Below, piece by piece: positions 21,870 to 36,700 of a DNA stretch of 64,000 bases. The notes below the pieces were generated by a model. The model made no database searches. It saw only the letters and a program-made list of their open reading frames with translations, and was not told where the DNA came from. The DNA is from Osmia lignaria lignaria (lineage: Eukaryota > Arthropoda > Insecta > Hymenoptera > Megachilidae): positions 15,336,001 through 15,400,000 of the forward strand of contig NW_027478160.1 in the NCBI RefSeq assembly GCF_051020975.1, in the 5' to 3' direction. The translations under genes were made by a program, and so were the position numbers. Position 1 is the first letter of the stretch. The number at the start of each line of letters is the position of its first letter.

Positions 21870-23801
21870 TCAGAAGCGTAGTTTTCGAGATATATCGAGG
21901 TATTTAAAAGTTCCGAAGCCGCACCAACATAATAGAGATACAGAAACACCGTGGCCCCTTTCTTTGAGATAACTCTGCACTATTGCGAGCTGCAAATGCC
22001 GCTTCGAGCTTAGCTGTGCAGAAGAAGGACAACAAGAAGAAGAAATATCTCGAAATATGTCCGTCAGACCCCTTCCCTTGAGATGAATCTGCAAATATCT
22101 CGGAAACGAACCGAGCTATGGCAAAATGTTAAGAGACCTTTTTTGTAGAGAATAATGTTTCCTACAATTTACGTTCTATGATATTTTTTGATCAGAAGCG
22201 TAGTTTTCGAGATATATCGAGATATTTAAAAGTTCCGAAGCCGCACCAACATAATAGAGATACAGAAACACCGTGGCCCCTTTCTTTGAGATAACTCTGC
22301 ACTATTGCGAGCTCGAAATGCCACTTCCAGTTTAGCTGTGCAGAAGAAGAACAACAAGAAGAAGAAATATCTCGAAATATGTCCGTTAGGCCCCTTCCCT
22401 TGAGATAAATCTGCAAATATCTCGGAAACGAAGCGAGCTATGGCAAAATGTTAAGAGACCTTTTTTGTAGAGAATTAAGTTTCCTACTTTTTATGTTCTA
22501 TGATATTTTTTGATCAGAAGCGTAGTTTTCGAGATATATCGAGATATTAAAAAGTTCCGAAGCCGCACCAACATAATAGAGATACAGAAACACCGTGGCC
22601 CCTTTCTTTGAGATAACTCTGCACTATTGCGAGCTGCAAATGCCACTTCCAGCTTAGCTGTGCAGAAGAAGAACAACAAGAAGAAGAAATATCTCGAAAT
22701 ATGTCCGTCAGGCCCCTTCCCTTGAGATAAATCTGCAAATATCTCGGAAACGAAGCGAGCTATGGCAAAATGTTTAGAGACCTTTCTTGTAGAGAATTAA
22801 GTTTCCTACTTTTTATGTAGTATGATATTTTTTGATCAGATGCGTAGTTCTCGAGATATATCAAGATATTTAAAAGTTCCGAAGCCGCACCAACATAATA
22901 GAGATACAGAAACACCGTGGCCCCTTTCTTTGGGATAACTCTGCACTATTGCGAGCTGCAAATGCCACTTCCAGCTTAGCTGTGCAGAAGAAGAACAACA
23001 AGAAGAAGAAATATCTCGAAATATGTCCGTCAGGCCACTTCCCTTGAGATAAATCTACAAATATCTCGGAAACGAAGCGAGCTATGGCAAAATGTTAAGA
23101 GACCTTTTTTGTAGAGAATTAAGTTTCCTACTTTTCATGTTCTATGATATTTTTTGATCAGATGCGTAGTTCTCGAGATATATCAAGATATTTAAAAGTT
23201 CCGAAGCCGCACCAACATAATAGAGATACAGAAACACCGTGGCCCCTTTCTTTGGGATAACTCTGCACTATTGCGAGCTGCAAATGCCACTTCCAGCTTA
23301 GCTGTGCAGAAGAAGAACAACAAGAAGAAGAAATATCTCGAAATATGTCCGTCAGGCCACTTCCCTTGAGATAAATCTGCAAATATCTCGGAAACGAAGC
23401 GAGCTATGGCAAAATGTTAAGAGACCTTTTTTGTAGAGAATTAAGTTTCCTACTTTTTATGTTCGATGATATTTTTTGATCAGATGCGTAGTTCTCGAGA
23501 TATATCAAGATATTTAAAAGTTCCGAAGCTGCACCAACATAATAGAGGTACAGAAACACCGTGGCCTCTTTCTTTGAGATAACTCTGCACTATTGCGAGC
23601 TGCAAATGCCGCTTCGAGCTTAGCTGTGCAGAAGAAGAACAACAAGAAGAAGAAATATCTCGAAATATGTCCGTTAGGCCCCTTCCCTTCAGATAAATCT
23701 GCAAATATCTCGGAAACGAAGCGAGCTATGGCAAAATGTTAAGAGACCTTTTTTGTAGAGAATTAAGTTTCCTACTTTTCATGTTCTATGATATTTTTTG
23801 A
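21870..23801. repeat. Six-unit higher-order block, copy 1 (1932 bp)
   Basis: Six units, each with its own markers: TATCGAGGTATTT and GAAGGACAAC in the first; GCTCGAAATG in the second; GATATTAAAAAGTT in the third; TTTGGGATAAC and AATCTACAAAT in the fourth; GGCCACTTCCC in the fifth; TTCGATGATATT just before, and CCCTTCAGATAAAT in, the sixth. The same order recurs directly downstream. Confidence 0.88.
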
Positions 23802-25733
23802 TCAGAAGCGTAGTTTTCGAGATATATCGAGGTATTTAAAAGTTCCGAAGCCGCACCAACATAATAGAGATACAGAAACACCGTGGCCCCTTTCTTTGAG
23901 ATAACTCTGCACTATTGCGAGCTGCAAATGCCGCTTCGAGCTTAGCTGTGCAGAAGAAGGACAACAAGAAGAAGAAATATCTCGAAATATGTCCGTCAGA
24001 CCCCTTCCCTTGAGATGAATCTGCAAATATCTCGGAAACGAACCGAGCTATGGCAAAATGTTAAGAGACCTTTTTTGTAGAGAATAATGTTTCCTACAAT
24101 TTACGTTCTATGATATTTTTTGATCAGAAGCGTAGTTTTCGAGATATATCGAGATATTTAAAAGTTCCGAAGCCGCACCAACATAATAGAGATACAGAAA
24201 CACCGTGGCCCCTTTCTTTGAGATAACTCTGCACTATTGCGAGCTGGAAATGCCACTTCCAGTTTAGCTGTGCAGAAGAAGAACAACAAGAAGAAGAAAT
24301 ATCTCGAAATATGTCCGTTAGGCCCCTTCCCTTGAGATAAATCTGCAAATATCTCGGAAACGAAGCGAGCTATGGCAAAATGTTAAGAGACCTTTTTTGT
24401 AGAGAATTAAGTTTCCTACTTTTTATGTTCTATGATATTTTTTGATCAGAAGCGTAGTTTTCGAGATATATCGAGATATTAAAAAGTTCCGAAGCCGCAC
24501 CAACATAATAGAGATACAGAAACACCGTGGCCCCTTTCTTTGAGATAACTCTGCACTATTGCGAGCTGCAAATGCCACTTCCAGCTTAGCTGTGCAGAAG
24601 AAGAACAACAAGAAGAAGAAATATCTCGAAATATGTCCGTCAGGCCCCTTCCCTTGAGATAAATCTGCAAATATCTCGGAAACGAAGCGAGCTATGGCAA
24701 AATGTTTAGAGACCTTTCTTGTAGAGAATTAAGTTTCCTACTTTTTATGTAGTATGATATTTTTTGATCAGATGCGTAGTTCTCGAGATATATCAAGATA
24801 TTTAAAAGTTCTGAAGCCGCACCAACATAATAGAGATACAGAAACACCGTGGCCCCTTTCTTTGGGATAACTCTGCACTATTGCGAGCTGCAAATGCCAC
24901 TTCCAGCTTAGCTGTGCAGAAGAAGAACAACAAGAAGAAGAAATATCTCGAAATATGTCCGTCAGGCCACTTCCCTTGAGATAAATCTACAAATATCTCG
25001 GAAACGAAGCGAGCTATGGCAAAATGTTAAGAGACCTTTTTTGTAGAGAATTAAGTTTCCTACTTTTCATGTTCTATGATATTTTTTGATCAGATGCGTA
25101 GTTCTCGAGATATATCAAGATATTTAAAAGTTCCGAAGCCGCACCAACATAATAGAGATACAGAAACACCGTGGCCCCTTTCTTTGGGATAACTCTGCAC
25201 TATTGCGAGCTGCAAATGCCACTTCCAGCTTAGCTGTGCAGAAGAAGAACAACAAGAAGAAGAAATATCTCGAAATATGTCCGTCAGGCCACTTCCCTTG
25301 AGATAAATCTGCAAATATCTCGGAAACGAAGCGAGCTATGGCAAAATGTTAAGAGACCTTTTTTGTAGAGAATTAAGTTTCCTACTTTTTATGTTCGATG
25401 ATATTTTTTGATCAGATGCGTAGTTCTCGAGATATATCAAGATATTTAAAAGTTCCGAAGCTGCACCAACATAATAGAGGTACAGAAACACCGTGGCCTC
25501 TTTCTTTGAGATAACTCTGCACTATTGCGAGCTGCAAATGCCGCTTCGAGCTTAGCTGTGCAGAAGAAGAACAACAAGAAGAAGAAATATCTCGAAATAT
25601 GTCCGTTAGGCCCCTTCCCTTCAGATAAATATGCAAATATCTCGGAAACGAAGCGAGCTATGGCAAAATGTTTAGAGACCTTTCTTGTAGAGAATTAAGT
25701 TTCCTACTTTTTATGTTCTATGATATTTTTTGA
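23802..25733. repeat. Six-unit higher-order block, copy 2 (1932 bp)
   Basis: Matches the preceding block unit by unit at a distance of 1932 bp. I noticed only a few differences up to about 25660: GCTGGAAATG for GCTCGAAATG, TTCTGAAGCC for TTCCGAAGCC, and AATATGCAAAT for AATCTGCAAAT. Similarity falls at the right edge, where TGTTTAGAGACCTTTC replaces TGTTAAGAGACCTTTT. This is the best-defined higher-order duplication in the window and looks recent. Confidence 0.88.
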
Positions 25734-26377
25734 TCAGAAGCGTAGTTTTCGAGATATATCGAGATATTTAAAAGTTCCGAAGCCGCACCAACATAATAGA
25801 GATACAGAAACACCGTGGCCCCTTTCTTTGAGATAACTCTGCACTAGTGCGAGCTGCAAATGCCACTTCCAGCTTAGCTGTGCAGAAGAAGAACAACAAG
25901 AAGAAGAAATATCTCGAAATATGTCCGTCAGGCCCCTTCCCTTGAGATAAATCTGCAAATATCTCGGAAACGAAGCGAGCTATGGCAAAATATTAAGAGA
26001 CCTTTTTTGTAGAGAATTAAGTTTCCTACTTTTTATGTTCTATGATATTTTTTGATCAGATGCGTAGTTCTCGAGATATATCAAGATATTGAAAAGTTCC
26101 GAAGCCGCACCAACATAATAGAGATACAGAAACACTGTGGCCCCTTTCTTTGAGATAACTCTGCACTATTGCGAGCTGCAAATGCCACTTCCAGCTTAGC
26201 TGTGCAGAGGAAGAACAAGAAGAAGAAGAAGTATCTCGAAATATGTCCGTCAGGCCCGTTCCTTTGAGCTGAATCTGCAAATATCTCGGAAACGAAGCGA
26301 GCTATGGCAAAATGTTAAGATACGTTTTTTGTAGAGAATTATGTTTCCTACAATTTATGTTCTATGATATTTTTTGA

Positions 26378-29300
26378 TCAGAAGCGTAGTTTTCGAGATA
26401 TATCGAGATATTTAAAAGTTCCGAAGCCGCACCAACATAATAGAGATACAGAAACACCGTGGCCCCTTTCTTTGAGATAACTCTGCACTAGTGCGAGCCG
26501 CAAATGCCACTTCCAGCTTAGCTGTGCAGAAGAAGAACAACAAGAAGAAGAAATATCTCGAAATATGTCCGTCAGGCCCCTTCCCTTGAGATAAATCTGC
26601 TAATATCTCGGAAACGAAGCGAGCTATGGCAAAATGTTAAGAGACCTTTTTTGTAGAGAATTATGTTTCCTACAATTTATGTTCTATGATATTTTTTGAT
26701 CAGAAGCGTAGTTTTCGAGATATATCGAGATATTTAAAAGTTCCGAAGCCGCACCAACATAATAGGGATACAGAAACACCATGGCCCCTTTCTTTGAGAT
26801 AACTCTGCACTAGTGCGAGCCGCAAATGCCACTTCCAGCTTAGCTGTGCAGAAGAAGAACAACAAGAAGAAGAAATATCTCGAAATATGTCCGTCAGGCC
26901 CCTTCCCTTGAGATATATCTGCAAATATCTCGGAAACGAAGCGAGCTATGGCAAAATGTTAAGAGACCTTTTTTGTAGAGAATTATGTTTCCTACAATTT
27001 ATGTTCTATGATATTTTTTGATCAGAAGCGTAGTTCTCGAGATATATCGAGATATTTAAAAGTTCCGAAGCCGCACCAACATAATAGAGATACAGAAACA
27101 CCGTGGCCCCTTTCTTTGAGATAACTCTGCATTAGTGCGAGCCGCAAATGCCACTTCCAGCTTAGCTGTGCAGAAGAAGAACAACAAGAAGAAGAAATAT
27201 CTCGAAATATGTCCGTCAGGCCCCTTCCCTTGAGATAAATCTGCAAATATCTCGGAAACCAAGCGAGCTATGGCAAAATGTTAAGAGACCTTTTTTGTAG
27301 AGAATTAAGTTTCCTACATTTTATGTTGTATGATATTTTTTGATGAGTAGCGTAGTTTTCGAGATATATCGAGATATTTAAAAGTTCCGAAGCCGCACCA
27401 ACATAATAGGGATACAGAAACACCGTGGCCCCTTTCTTTGAGATAACTCTGCGCTAGTGCGAGCCGCAAATGCCACTTCCAGCTTAGCTGTGCAGAAGAA
27501 GAACAACAAGAAGAAGAAATATCTCGAAATATGTCCGTCAGGCCCTTCCCTTGAGATATATCTGCAAATATCTCGGAAACGAAGCGAGCTATGGCAAAAT
27601 GTTAAGAGATCTTTTTTGTAGAGAATTATGTTTCCTACAATTTATGTTCTATGATATTTTTTGATCAGAAGCGTAGTTTTCGAGATATATCGAGATATTT
27701 AAAAGTTCCGAAGCCGCACCAACATAATAGGGATACAGAAACACCGTGGCCCCTTTCTTTGAGATAACTCTGCACTAGTGCGAGCCGCAAATGCCACTTC
27801 CAGCTTAGCTGTGCAGAAGAAGAACAACAAGAAGAAGAAATATCTCGAAATATGTCCGTCAGGCCCCTTCCCTTGAGATATATCTGCAAATATCTCGGAA
27901 ACGAAGCGAGCTATGGCAAAATGTTAAGAGACCTTTTTTGTAGAGAATTCTGTTTCCTACAATTTATGTTCTATGATATTTTTTGATCAGAAGCGTAGTT
28001 TTCGAGATATATCGAGATATTTAAAAGTTCCGAAGCCGCACCAACATAATAGGGATACAGAAACACCGTGGCCCCTTTCTTTTAGATAACTCTGCACTAG
28101 TGCGAGCCGCAAATGCCACTTCCAGCTTAGCTGTGCAGAAGAAGAACAACAAGAAGAAGAAATATCTCGAAATATGTCCGTCAGGCCCCTTCCCTTGAGA
28201 TAAATCTGCAAATATCTCGGAAACGAAGCGAGCTATGGCAAAATGTTAAGAGACCTTTTTTGTAGAGAATTATGTTTCCTACAATTTAGGTTCTATGATA
28301 TTTTTTGATCAGAAGCGTAGTTTTCGAGATGTATCGAGATATTTAAAAGTTCCGAAGCCGCACCAACATAATAGAGATACAGAAACACCGTGGCCCCTTT
28401 CTTTGAGATAACTCTGCACTAGTGCGAGCCGCGAATGCCACTTCCAGCTTAGCTGTGCAGAAGAAGAACAACAAGAAGAAGAAATATCTCGAAATATGTC
28501 CGTCAGGCCCCTTCCCTTGAGATATATCTGCAAATATCTCGGAAACGAAGCGAGCTATGGCAAAATGTTAAGAGACCTTTTTTGTAGAGAATTCTGTTTC
28601 CTACAATTTATGTTCTATGATATTTTTTGATCAGAAGCGTAGTTTTCGAGATATATCGAGATATTTAAAAGTTCCGAAGCCGCACCAACATAATAGGGAT
28701 ACAGAAACACCGTGGCCCCTTTCTTTGAGATAACTCTGCACTAGTGCGAGCCGCAAATGCCACTTCCAGCTTAGCTGTGCAGAAGAAGAACAACAAGAAG
28801 AAGAAATATCTCGAAATATGTCCGTCAGGCCCCTTCCCTTGAGATAAATCTGCAAATATCTCGGAAACGAAGCGAGCTATGGCAAAATGTTAAGAGACCT
28901 TTTTTGTAGAGAATTAAGTTTCCTACTTTTTATGTTCTATGATATTTTTTGATCAGAAGCGTAGTTTTCGAGATATATCGAGATATTTAAAAGTTCCGAA
29001 GCCGCACCAACATAATAGGGATACAGAAACACCGTGGCCCCTTTCTTTGAGATAACTCTGCACTAGTGCGAGCCGCAAATGCCACTTCCAGCTTAGCTGT
29101 GCAGAGGAAGAACAACAAGAAGAAGAAATATCTCGAAATATGTCCGTCAGGCCCCTTCCCTTGAGATAAATCTGCAAATATCTCGGAAACGAAGCGAGCT
29201 ATGGCAAAATGTTAAGAGACCTTTTTTGTAGAGAATTATGTTTCCTACAATTTAGGTTCTATGATATTTTTTGATCAGAAGCGTAGTTTTCGAGATGTAT

Positions 29301-30562
29301 CGAGATATTTAAAAGTTCCGAAGCCGCACCAACATAATAGAGATACAGAAACACCGTGGCCCCTTTCTTTGAGATAACTCTGCACTAGTGCGAGCCGCAA
29401 ATGCCACTTCCAGCTTAGCTGTGCAGAAGAAGAACAACAAGAAGAAGAAATATCTCGAAATATGTCCGTCAGGCCCCTTCCCTTGAGATATATCTGCAAA
29501 TATCTCGGAAACGAAGCGAGCTATGGCAAAATGTTAGGAGACCTTTTTTGTAGAGAATTCTGTTTCCTACAATTCATGTTCTATGATATTTTTTGATCAG
29601 ATGCGTAGTTCTCGAGATATATCAAGATATTTAAAAGTTCCGAACCCGCACCAACATAATAGAGATACAGAAACACCGTGGCCCCTTTCTTTGAGATAAC
29701 TCTGCACTATTGCGAGCTGCAAATGCCACTTCCAGCTTAGCTGTGCAGAGGAAGAACAACAAGAAGAAGAAATATCTCGAAATATGTCCGTCAGGCCAGT
29801 TCCTTTGAGCTGAATCTGCAAATATCTCGGAAACGAAGCGAGCTATGGCAAAATGTTAAGAGACGTTGTTTATAGAGAATTATGTTTCCTACAATTTATG
29901 TTCTATGATATTTTTTGATCAGAAGCGTAGTTTTCGAGATATATCGAGATATTTAAAAGTTCCGAAGCCGCACCAACATAATAGGGATACAGAAACACCG
30001 TGGCCCCATTCTTTGAGATAACTCTGCACTAGTGCGAGCCGCAAATGCCACTTCCAGCTTAGCTGTGCAGAAGAAGAACAACAAGAAGAAGAAATATCTC
30101 GAAATATGTCCGTCAGGCCCCTTCCCTTGAGATATATCTGCAAATATCTCGGAAACGAAGCGAGCTATGGCAAAATGTTAAGAGACCTTTTTTGTAGAGA
30201 ATTATGTTTCCTACAATTTATGTTCTATGATATTTTTTGATCAGAAGCGTAGTTTTCGAGATATATCGAGATATTTAAAAGTTCCGAAGCCGCACCAACA
30301 TAATAGAGATACAGAAACACCGTGGCCCCTTTCTTTGAGATAACTCTGCACTAGTGCGAGCCGCAAATGCCACTTCCAGCTTAGCTGTGCAGAGGAAGAA
30401 CAACAAGAAGAAGAAATATCTCGAAATATGTCCGTCAGGCCCCTTCCCTTGAGATAAATCTGCAAATATCTCGGAAACGAAGCGAGCTATGGCAAAATGT
30501 TAAGAGACCTTTTTTGTAGCGAATTAAGTTTCCTACTTTTTATGTTGTATGATATTTTTTGA
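26378..30562. repeat. Type A-rich homogeneous stretch
   Basis: Almost all units are type A with CTAGTGCGAGCC, many with ATAGGGATACAG. Markers GAGATGTATCGAG and TTTAGGTTCTATG recur three units apart (units 28309 and 29275), and GAATTCTGTTTCC precedes several units. One partial D unit (29597) interrupts the run. Confidence 0.7.
27344..27664. repeat. 321-bp unit with 1-bp deletion
   Basis: GGCCCTTCCC at 27541 has three C where other units have four (GGCCCCTTCCC). The unit also has TGATGAGTAGCG at its start in place of TGATCAGAAGCG. The deletion is not seen elsewhere. Confidence 0.85.
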
Positions 30563-31850
30563 TCAGATGCGTAGTTCTCGAGATATATCAAGATATTTAA
30601 AAGTTCCGAAGCCGCACCAACATAATAGAGATACAGAAACACCGTGGCCCCTTTCTTTGAGATAACTCTGCACTATTGCGAGCTGCAAATGCCACTTCCA
30701 GCTTAGCTGTGCAGAAGAAGAACAACAAGAAGAAGAAATATCTCGAAATATGTCCGTCAGGCCCCTTCCCTTGAGATAAATCTGCAAATATCTCGGAAAC
30801 CAAGCGAGCTATGGCAAAATGTTAAGAGACCTTTTTTGTAGAGAATTAAGTTTCCTACTTTTTATGTTCTATGATATTTTTTGATCAGATGCGTAGTTCT
30901 CGAGATATATCAAGATATTTAAAAGTTCCGAAGCCGCACCAACATAATAGAGATACAGAAACACCGTGGCCCCTTTCTTTGAGATAACTCTGCACTATTG
31001 CGAGCTGCAAATGCCACTTCCAGCTTAGCTGTGCAGAGGAAGAACAACAAGAAGAAGAAATATCTCGAAATATGTCCGTCAGGCCAGTTCCTTTGAGCTG
31101 AATCTGCAAATATCTCGGAAACGAAGCGAGCTATGGCAAAATGTTAAGAGACGTTTTTTGTAGAGAATTATGTTTCCTACAATTTATGTTGTATGATATT
31201 TTTTGATCCGAAGCGTAGTTTTCGAGATATATCGAGATATTTAAAAGTTCCGAAGCCGCACCAACATAATAGAGATACAGAAACACCGTGGCCCCTTTCT
31301 TTGAGATAACTCTGCACTAGTGCGAGCCGCAAATGCCACTTCCAGCTTAGCTGTGCAGAAGAAGAACAACAAGAAGAAGAAATATCTCGAAATATGTCCG
31401 TCAGGCCCCTTCCCTTGAGATATATCTGCAAATATCTCGGAAACGAAGCGAGCTATGGCAAAATGTTAAGAGACCTTTTTTGTAGAGAATTCTGTTTCCT
31501 ACAATTTATGTTCTATGATATTTTTTGATCAGAAGCGTAGTTTTCGAGATATATCGAGATATTTAAAAGTTCCGAAGCCGCACCAACATAATAGAGATAC
31601 AGAAACACCGTGGCCCCTTTCTTTGAGATAACTCTGCACTATTGCGAGCTGTAAATGCCACTTCCAGCTTAGCTGTGCAGAAGAAGAATAACAAGAAGAA
31701 GAAATATCTCGAAATATGTCCGTCAGGCCCCTTCCCTTGAGATATATCTGCAAATATCTCGGAAACGAAGCGAGCTATGGCAAAATGTTAAGAGACCTTT
31801 TTTGTAGAGAATTAAGTTTCCTACTTTTTATGATCTATGATATTTTTTGA

Positions 31851-33782
31851 TCAGATGCGTAGTTCTCGAGATATATCAAGATATTTAAAAGTTCCGAAGC
31901 CGCACCAACATAATAGAGATACAGAAACACCGTGGCCCCTTTCTTTGAGATAACTCTGCACTATTGCGAGCTGCAAATGCCACTTCCAGCTTAGCTGTGC
32001 AGAGGAAGAACAACAAGAAGAAGAAATATCTCGAAATATGTCCGTCAGGCCCCTTCCCTTGAGATAAATCTGCAAATATCTCGGAAACGAAGCGAGCTAT
32101 GGCAAAATGTTAAGAGACCTTTTTTGTAGAGAATTAAGTTTCCTACAATTTATGTTCTATGATAGTTTTTGATCAGAAGCGTAGTTTTCGAGATATATCG
32201 TGATATTTAAAAGTTCCGAAGCCGCACCAACATAATAGGGATACAGAAACACCGTGGCCCCTTTCTTTGAGATAACTCTGCACTAGTGCGAGCCGCAAAT
32301 GCCACTTCCAGCTTAGCTGTGCAGAAGAAGAACAACAAGAAGAAGAAATATCTCGAAATATGTCCGTCAGGCCCCTTCCCTTGAGATATATCTGCAAATC
32401 TCTCGGAAACGAACCGAGCTATGGCAAAATGTTAAGAGACCTTTTTTGTAGAGAATTATGTTTCCTACAATTTATGTTCTATGATATTTTTTGATCAGAA
32501 GCGTAGTTTTCGAGATATATCGAGATATTTAAAAGTTCCGAAGCCGCACCAACATAATAGAGATACAGAAACACCGTGGCCCCTTTCTTTGAGATAACTC
32601 TGCACTAGTGCGAGCCGCAAATGCCACTTCCAGCTTAGCTGTGCAGAAGAAGAACAACAAGAAGAAGAAATATCTCGAAATATGTCCGTCAGGCCCCTTC
32701 CCTTGAGATAAATCTGCAAATATCTCGGAAACCAAGCGAGCTATGGCAAAATGTTAAGAGACCTTTTTTGTAGAGAATTAAGTTTCCTACTTTTTATGAT
32801 CTATGATATTTTTTGATCAGATGCGTAGTTCTCGAGATATATCAAGATATTTAAAAGTTCCGAAGCCGCACCAACATAATAGAGATACAGAAACACCGTG
32901 GCCCCTTTCTTTGAGATAACTCTGCACTATTGCGAGCTGCAAATGCCACTTCCAGCTTAGCTGTGCAGAGGAAGAACAACAAGAAGAAGAAATATCTCGA
33001 AATATGTCCGTCAGGCCCCTTCCCTTGAGATAAATCTGCAAATATCTCGGAAACGAAGCGAGCTATGGCAAAATGTTAAGAGACCTTTTTTGTAGAGAAT
33101 TAAGTTTCCTACAATTTATGTTCTATGATAGTTTTTGATCAGAAGCGTAGTTTTCGAGATATATCGTGATATTTAAAAGTTCCGAAGCCGCACCAACATA
33201 ATAGGGATACAGAAACACCGTGGCCCCTTTCTTTGAGATAACTCTGCACTATTGCGAGCCGCAAATGCCACTTCCAGCTTAGCTGTGCAGAAGAAGAACA
33301 ACAAGAAGAAGAAATATCTCGAAATATGTCCGTCAGGCCCCTTCCCTTGAGATAAATCTGCAAATATCTCGGAAACGAAGCGAGCTATGGCAAAATGTTA
33401 AGAGACCTTTTTTGTAGAGAATTAAGTTTCCTACTTTTTATGTTCTATGATATTTTTTGATCAGATGCGTAGTTCTCGAGATATATCAAGATATTTAAAA
33501 GTTCCGAAGCCGCACCAACATAATAGAGATACAGAAACACCGTGGCCCCTTTCTTTGAGATAACTCTGCACTGTTGCGAGCTGTAAATGCCACTTCCAGC
33601 TTAGCTGTGCAGAAGAAGAATAACAAGAAGAAGAAATATCTCGAAATATGTCCGTCAGGCCCCTTCCCTTGAGATATATCTGCAAATATCTCGGAAACGA
33701 AGCGAGCTATGGCAAAATGTTAAGAGACCTTTTTTGTAGAGAATTATGTTTCCTACAATTTAGGTTCTATGATATTTTTTGA
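31851..33782. repeat. Three-unit (966-bp) duplication
   Basis: Units at 31851 and 32173 match those at 32817 and 33139. Shared rare markers are TTTTTATGATCTATG before the first unit, GATAGTTTTTGATC before the second and TATCGTGATATTT within it. The third unit of each set differs (32495 is type A, 33461 type B), so the match covers about two of the three units. Confidence 0.75.
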
Positions 33783-36700
33783 TCAGAAGCGTAGTTTTCG
33801 AGATGTATCGAGATATTTAAAAGTTCCGAAGCCGCACCAACATAATAGAGATACAGAAACACCGTGGCCCCTTTCTTTGAGATAACGCTGCGCTAGTGCG
33901 AGCCGCAAATGCCACTTCCAGCTTAGCTGTGCAGAAGAAGAACAACAAGAAGAAGAAATATCTCGAAATATGTCCGTCAGGCCCCTTCCCTTGAGATATA
34001 TCTGCAAATATCTCGGAAACGAAGCGAGTTATGGCAAAATGTTAAGAGACCTTTTTTGTAGAGAATTCTGTTTCCTACAATTTATGTTCTATGATATTTT
34101 TTGATCAGAAGCGTAGTTTTCGAGATATATCGAGATATTTAAAAGTTCCGAAGCCGCACCAACATAATAGAGATACAGAAACACCGTGGCCCCTTTCTTT
34201 GAGATAACTCTGCACTATTGCGAGCTGTAAATGCCACTTCCAGCTTAGCTGTGCAGAAGAAGAATAACAAGAAGAAGAAATATCTCGAAATATGTCCGCC
34301 AGGCCCCTTCCCTTGAGATATATCTGCAAATATCTCGGAAACGAAGCGAGCTATGGCAAAATGTTAAGAGACCTTTTTTGTAGAGAATTAAGTTTCCTAC
34401 TTTTTATGTTGTATGATATTTTTCGATCAGAGGCGTAGTTCTCGAGATATATCAAGATATTTAAAAGTTCCGAAGCCGCACCAACATAATAGAGATACAG
34501 AAACACCGTGGCCCCTTTCTTTGAGATAACTCTGCACGATTGCGAGCTGGAAATGTCACTTCCAGTTTAGCTGTGCAGAAGAAGAACAACAAGAAGAAGA
34601 AATATCTCGAAATATGTCCGTCAGGCCCCTTCCCTTGAGATATATCTGCAAATATCTCGGAAACGAAGCGAGCTATGGCAAAATGTTAAGAGACCTTTTT
34701 TGTAGAGAATTCTGTTTGCTACAATTTATGTTCTATGAAATTTTTTGATCAGAAGCGTAGTTTTCGAGATATATCGAGATATTTAAAAGTTCCGAAGCCG
34801 CGCCAACATAATAGAGATACAGAAACACCGTGGCCCCTCTCTTTGAGATAACTCTGCACTATTGCGAGCTGGAAATGCCACTTCCAGTTTAGCTGTGCAG
34901 AAGAAGAACAACAAGAAGAAGAAATATCTCGAAATATGTCCGTTAGGCCCCTTCCCTTGAGATAAATCTGCAAATATCTCGGAAACGAAGCGAGCTATGG
35001 CAAAATGTTAAGAGACCTTTTTTGTAGAGAATTAAGTTTCCTACTTTTTATGTTCTATGATATTTTTTGATCAGATGCGTAGTTCTCGAGATATATCAAG
35101 ATATTTAAAAGTTCCGAAGCCGCACCAACATAATAGAGATACAGAAACACCGTGGCCCCTTTCTTTGAGATAACTCTGCACTATTGCGACCTGCAAATGC
35201 CACTTCCAGCTCAGCAGTGCAGAAGAAGAACAACAAGAAGAAGAAATATCTCGAAATATGTCCGTCAGGCCCCTTCCCTTGAGATAAATATGCAAATATC
35301 TCGGAAACGAAGCGAGCTATGGCAAAATGTTTAGAGACCTTTCCTGTAGAGAATTAAGTTTCCTACTTTTTATGTAGTATGATATTTTTTGATCAGATGC
35401 GTAGTTCTCGAGATATATCAAGATATTTAAAAGTTCCGAAGCCGCACCAACATAATAGAGATACAGAAACAGCGTGGCCCCTCTCTTTGAGATAACTCTG
35501 CACTATTCCGAGCTGTAAATGCCACTTCCAGCTTAGCTGTGCAGAAGAAGACCAACAAGAAGAAGAAATATCTCGAAATATGTCCGTCAGGCCCCTTCCC
35601 TTGAGATAAATCTGCAAATATCTCGGAAACGAAGCGAGCTATCGCAAAATGTTAAGAGACCTTTTTTGTAGAGAATTAATTTTCCTACTTTTTATGTTCT
35701 ATGATATTTTTTGATCAGATGCGTAGTTCTCGAGATATATCAAGATATTTAAAAGTTCCGAAGCCGCACCAACATAATAGGGATACAGAAACACCGTGGC
35801 CCCTTTCTTTGAGATAACTCTGCACTAGTGCGAGCCGCAAATGCCACTTCCAGCTTAGCTGTGCAGAAGAAGAACAACAAGAAGAAGAAATATCTCGAAA
35901 TATGTCCGTCAGGCCCCTTCCCTTGAGATAAATCTGCAAATATCTCGGAAACCAAGCGAGCTATGGCAAAATGTGAAGAGACGTTTTTTGTCGAGAATTA
36001 TGTTTCCTACAATTTATGTTCTATGATATTTTCTGATCAGAAGCGTAGTTTTCGCGATATATCGAGATATTTAAAAGTTCCGAAGCCGCACCAACATAAT
36101 AGAGATACAGAAACCCCGTGGCCCCTTTCTTTGAGATAACTCTGCACGATTGCGAGCTGGAAATACCACTTCCAGTTTAGCTGTGCAGAAGAAGAACAAC
36201 AAGAAGAAGAAATATCTCGAAATATGTCCGACAGGCCCCTTCCCTTGAGATAAATCTGCAAATATCTCGGAAACGAAGCGAGCTATGGCGAAATGTTAAG
36301 AGACCTTTTTTGTAGAGAATCAAGTTTCCTACGTTTTATCTTCTATGATATTTTTTGATCAGATGCGTAGTTCTCGAGATATATCAAGATATTTAAAAGT
36401 TCCGAAGCCGCACCAACATAATAGAGATACAGAAATACCGTGGCCCCTCTCTTTGAGATAACTCTGCACTATTGCGAGCTGCAAATGCCACTTCCAGCTT
36501 AGCTGTGCAGAAGAAGAACAACAAGAAGAAGAAACATCTCGAAATATGTCCGTCAGGCCCCTTCCCTTGAGATAAATCTGCAAATATCTCGGAAACGAAG
36601 CGAGCTATGGCAAAATGTTTAGAGACCTTTCTTGTAGAGAATTAAGTTTCCCACTTTTTATGTAGTATGATATTTTTTGATCAGATGCGTAGTTCTCGAG

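Noticed and set aside
22836..23157. Changes in single units as functional variants (for example GCAAAT to ACAAAT at 23051)
   Set aside because: The change is shared only with the sister copy in the duplicated six-unit block and is explained by that duplication.
27339..27360. TGATGAGTAGCG as a special site or ribozyme core
   Set aside because: It is a two-base variant of the usual TGATCAGAAGCG in one unit only.
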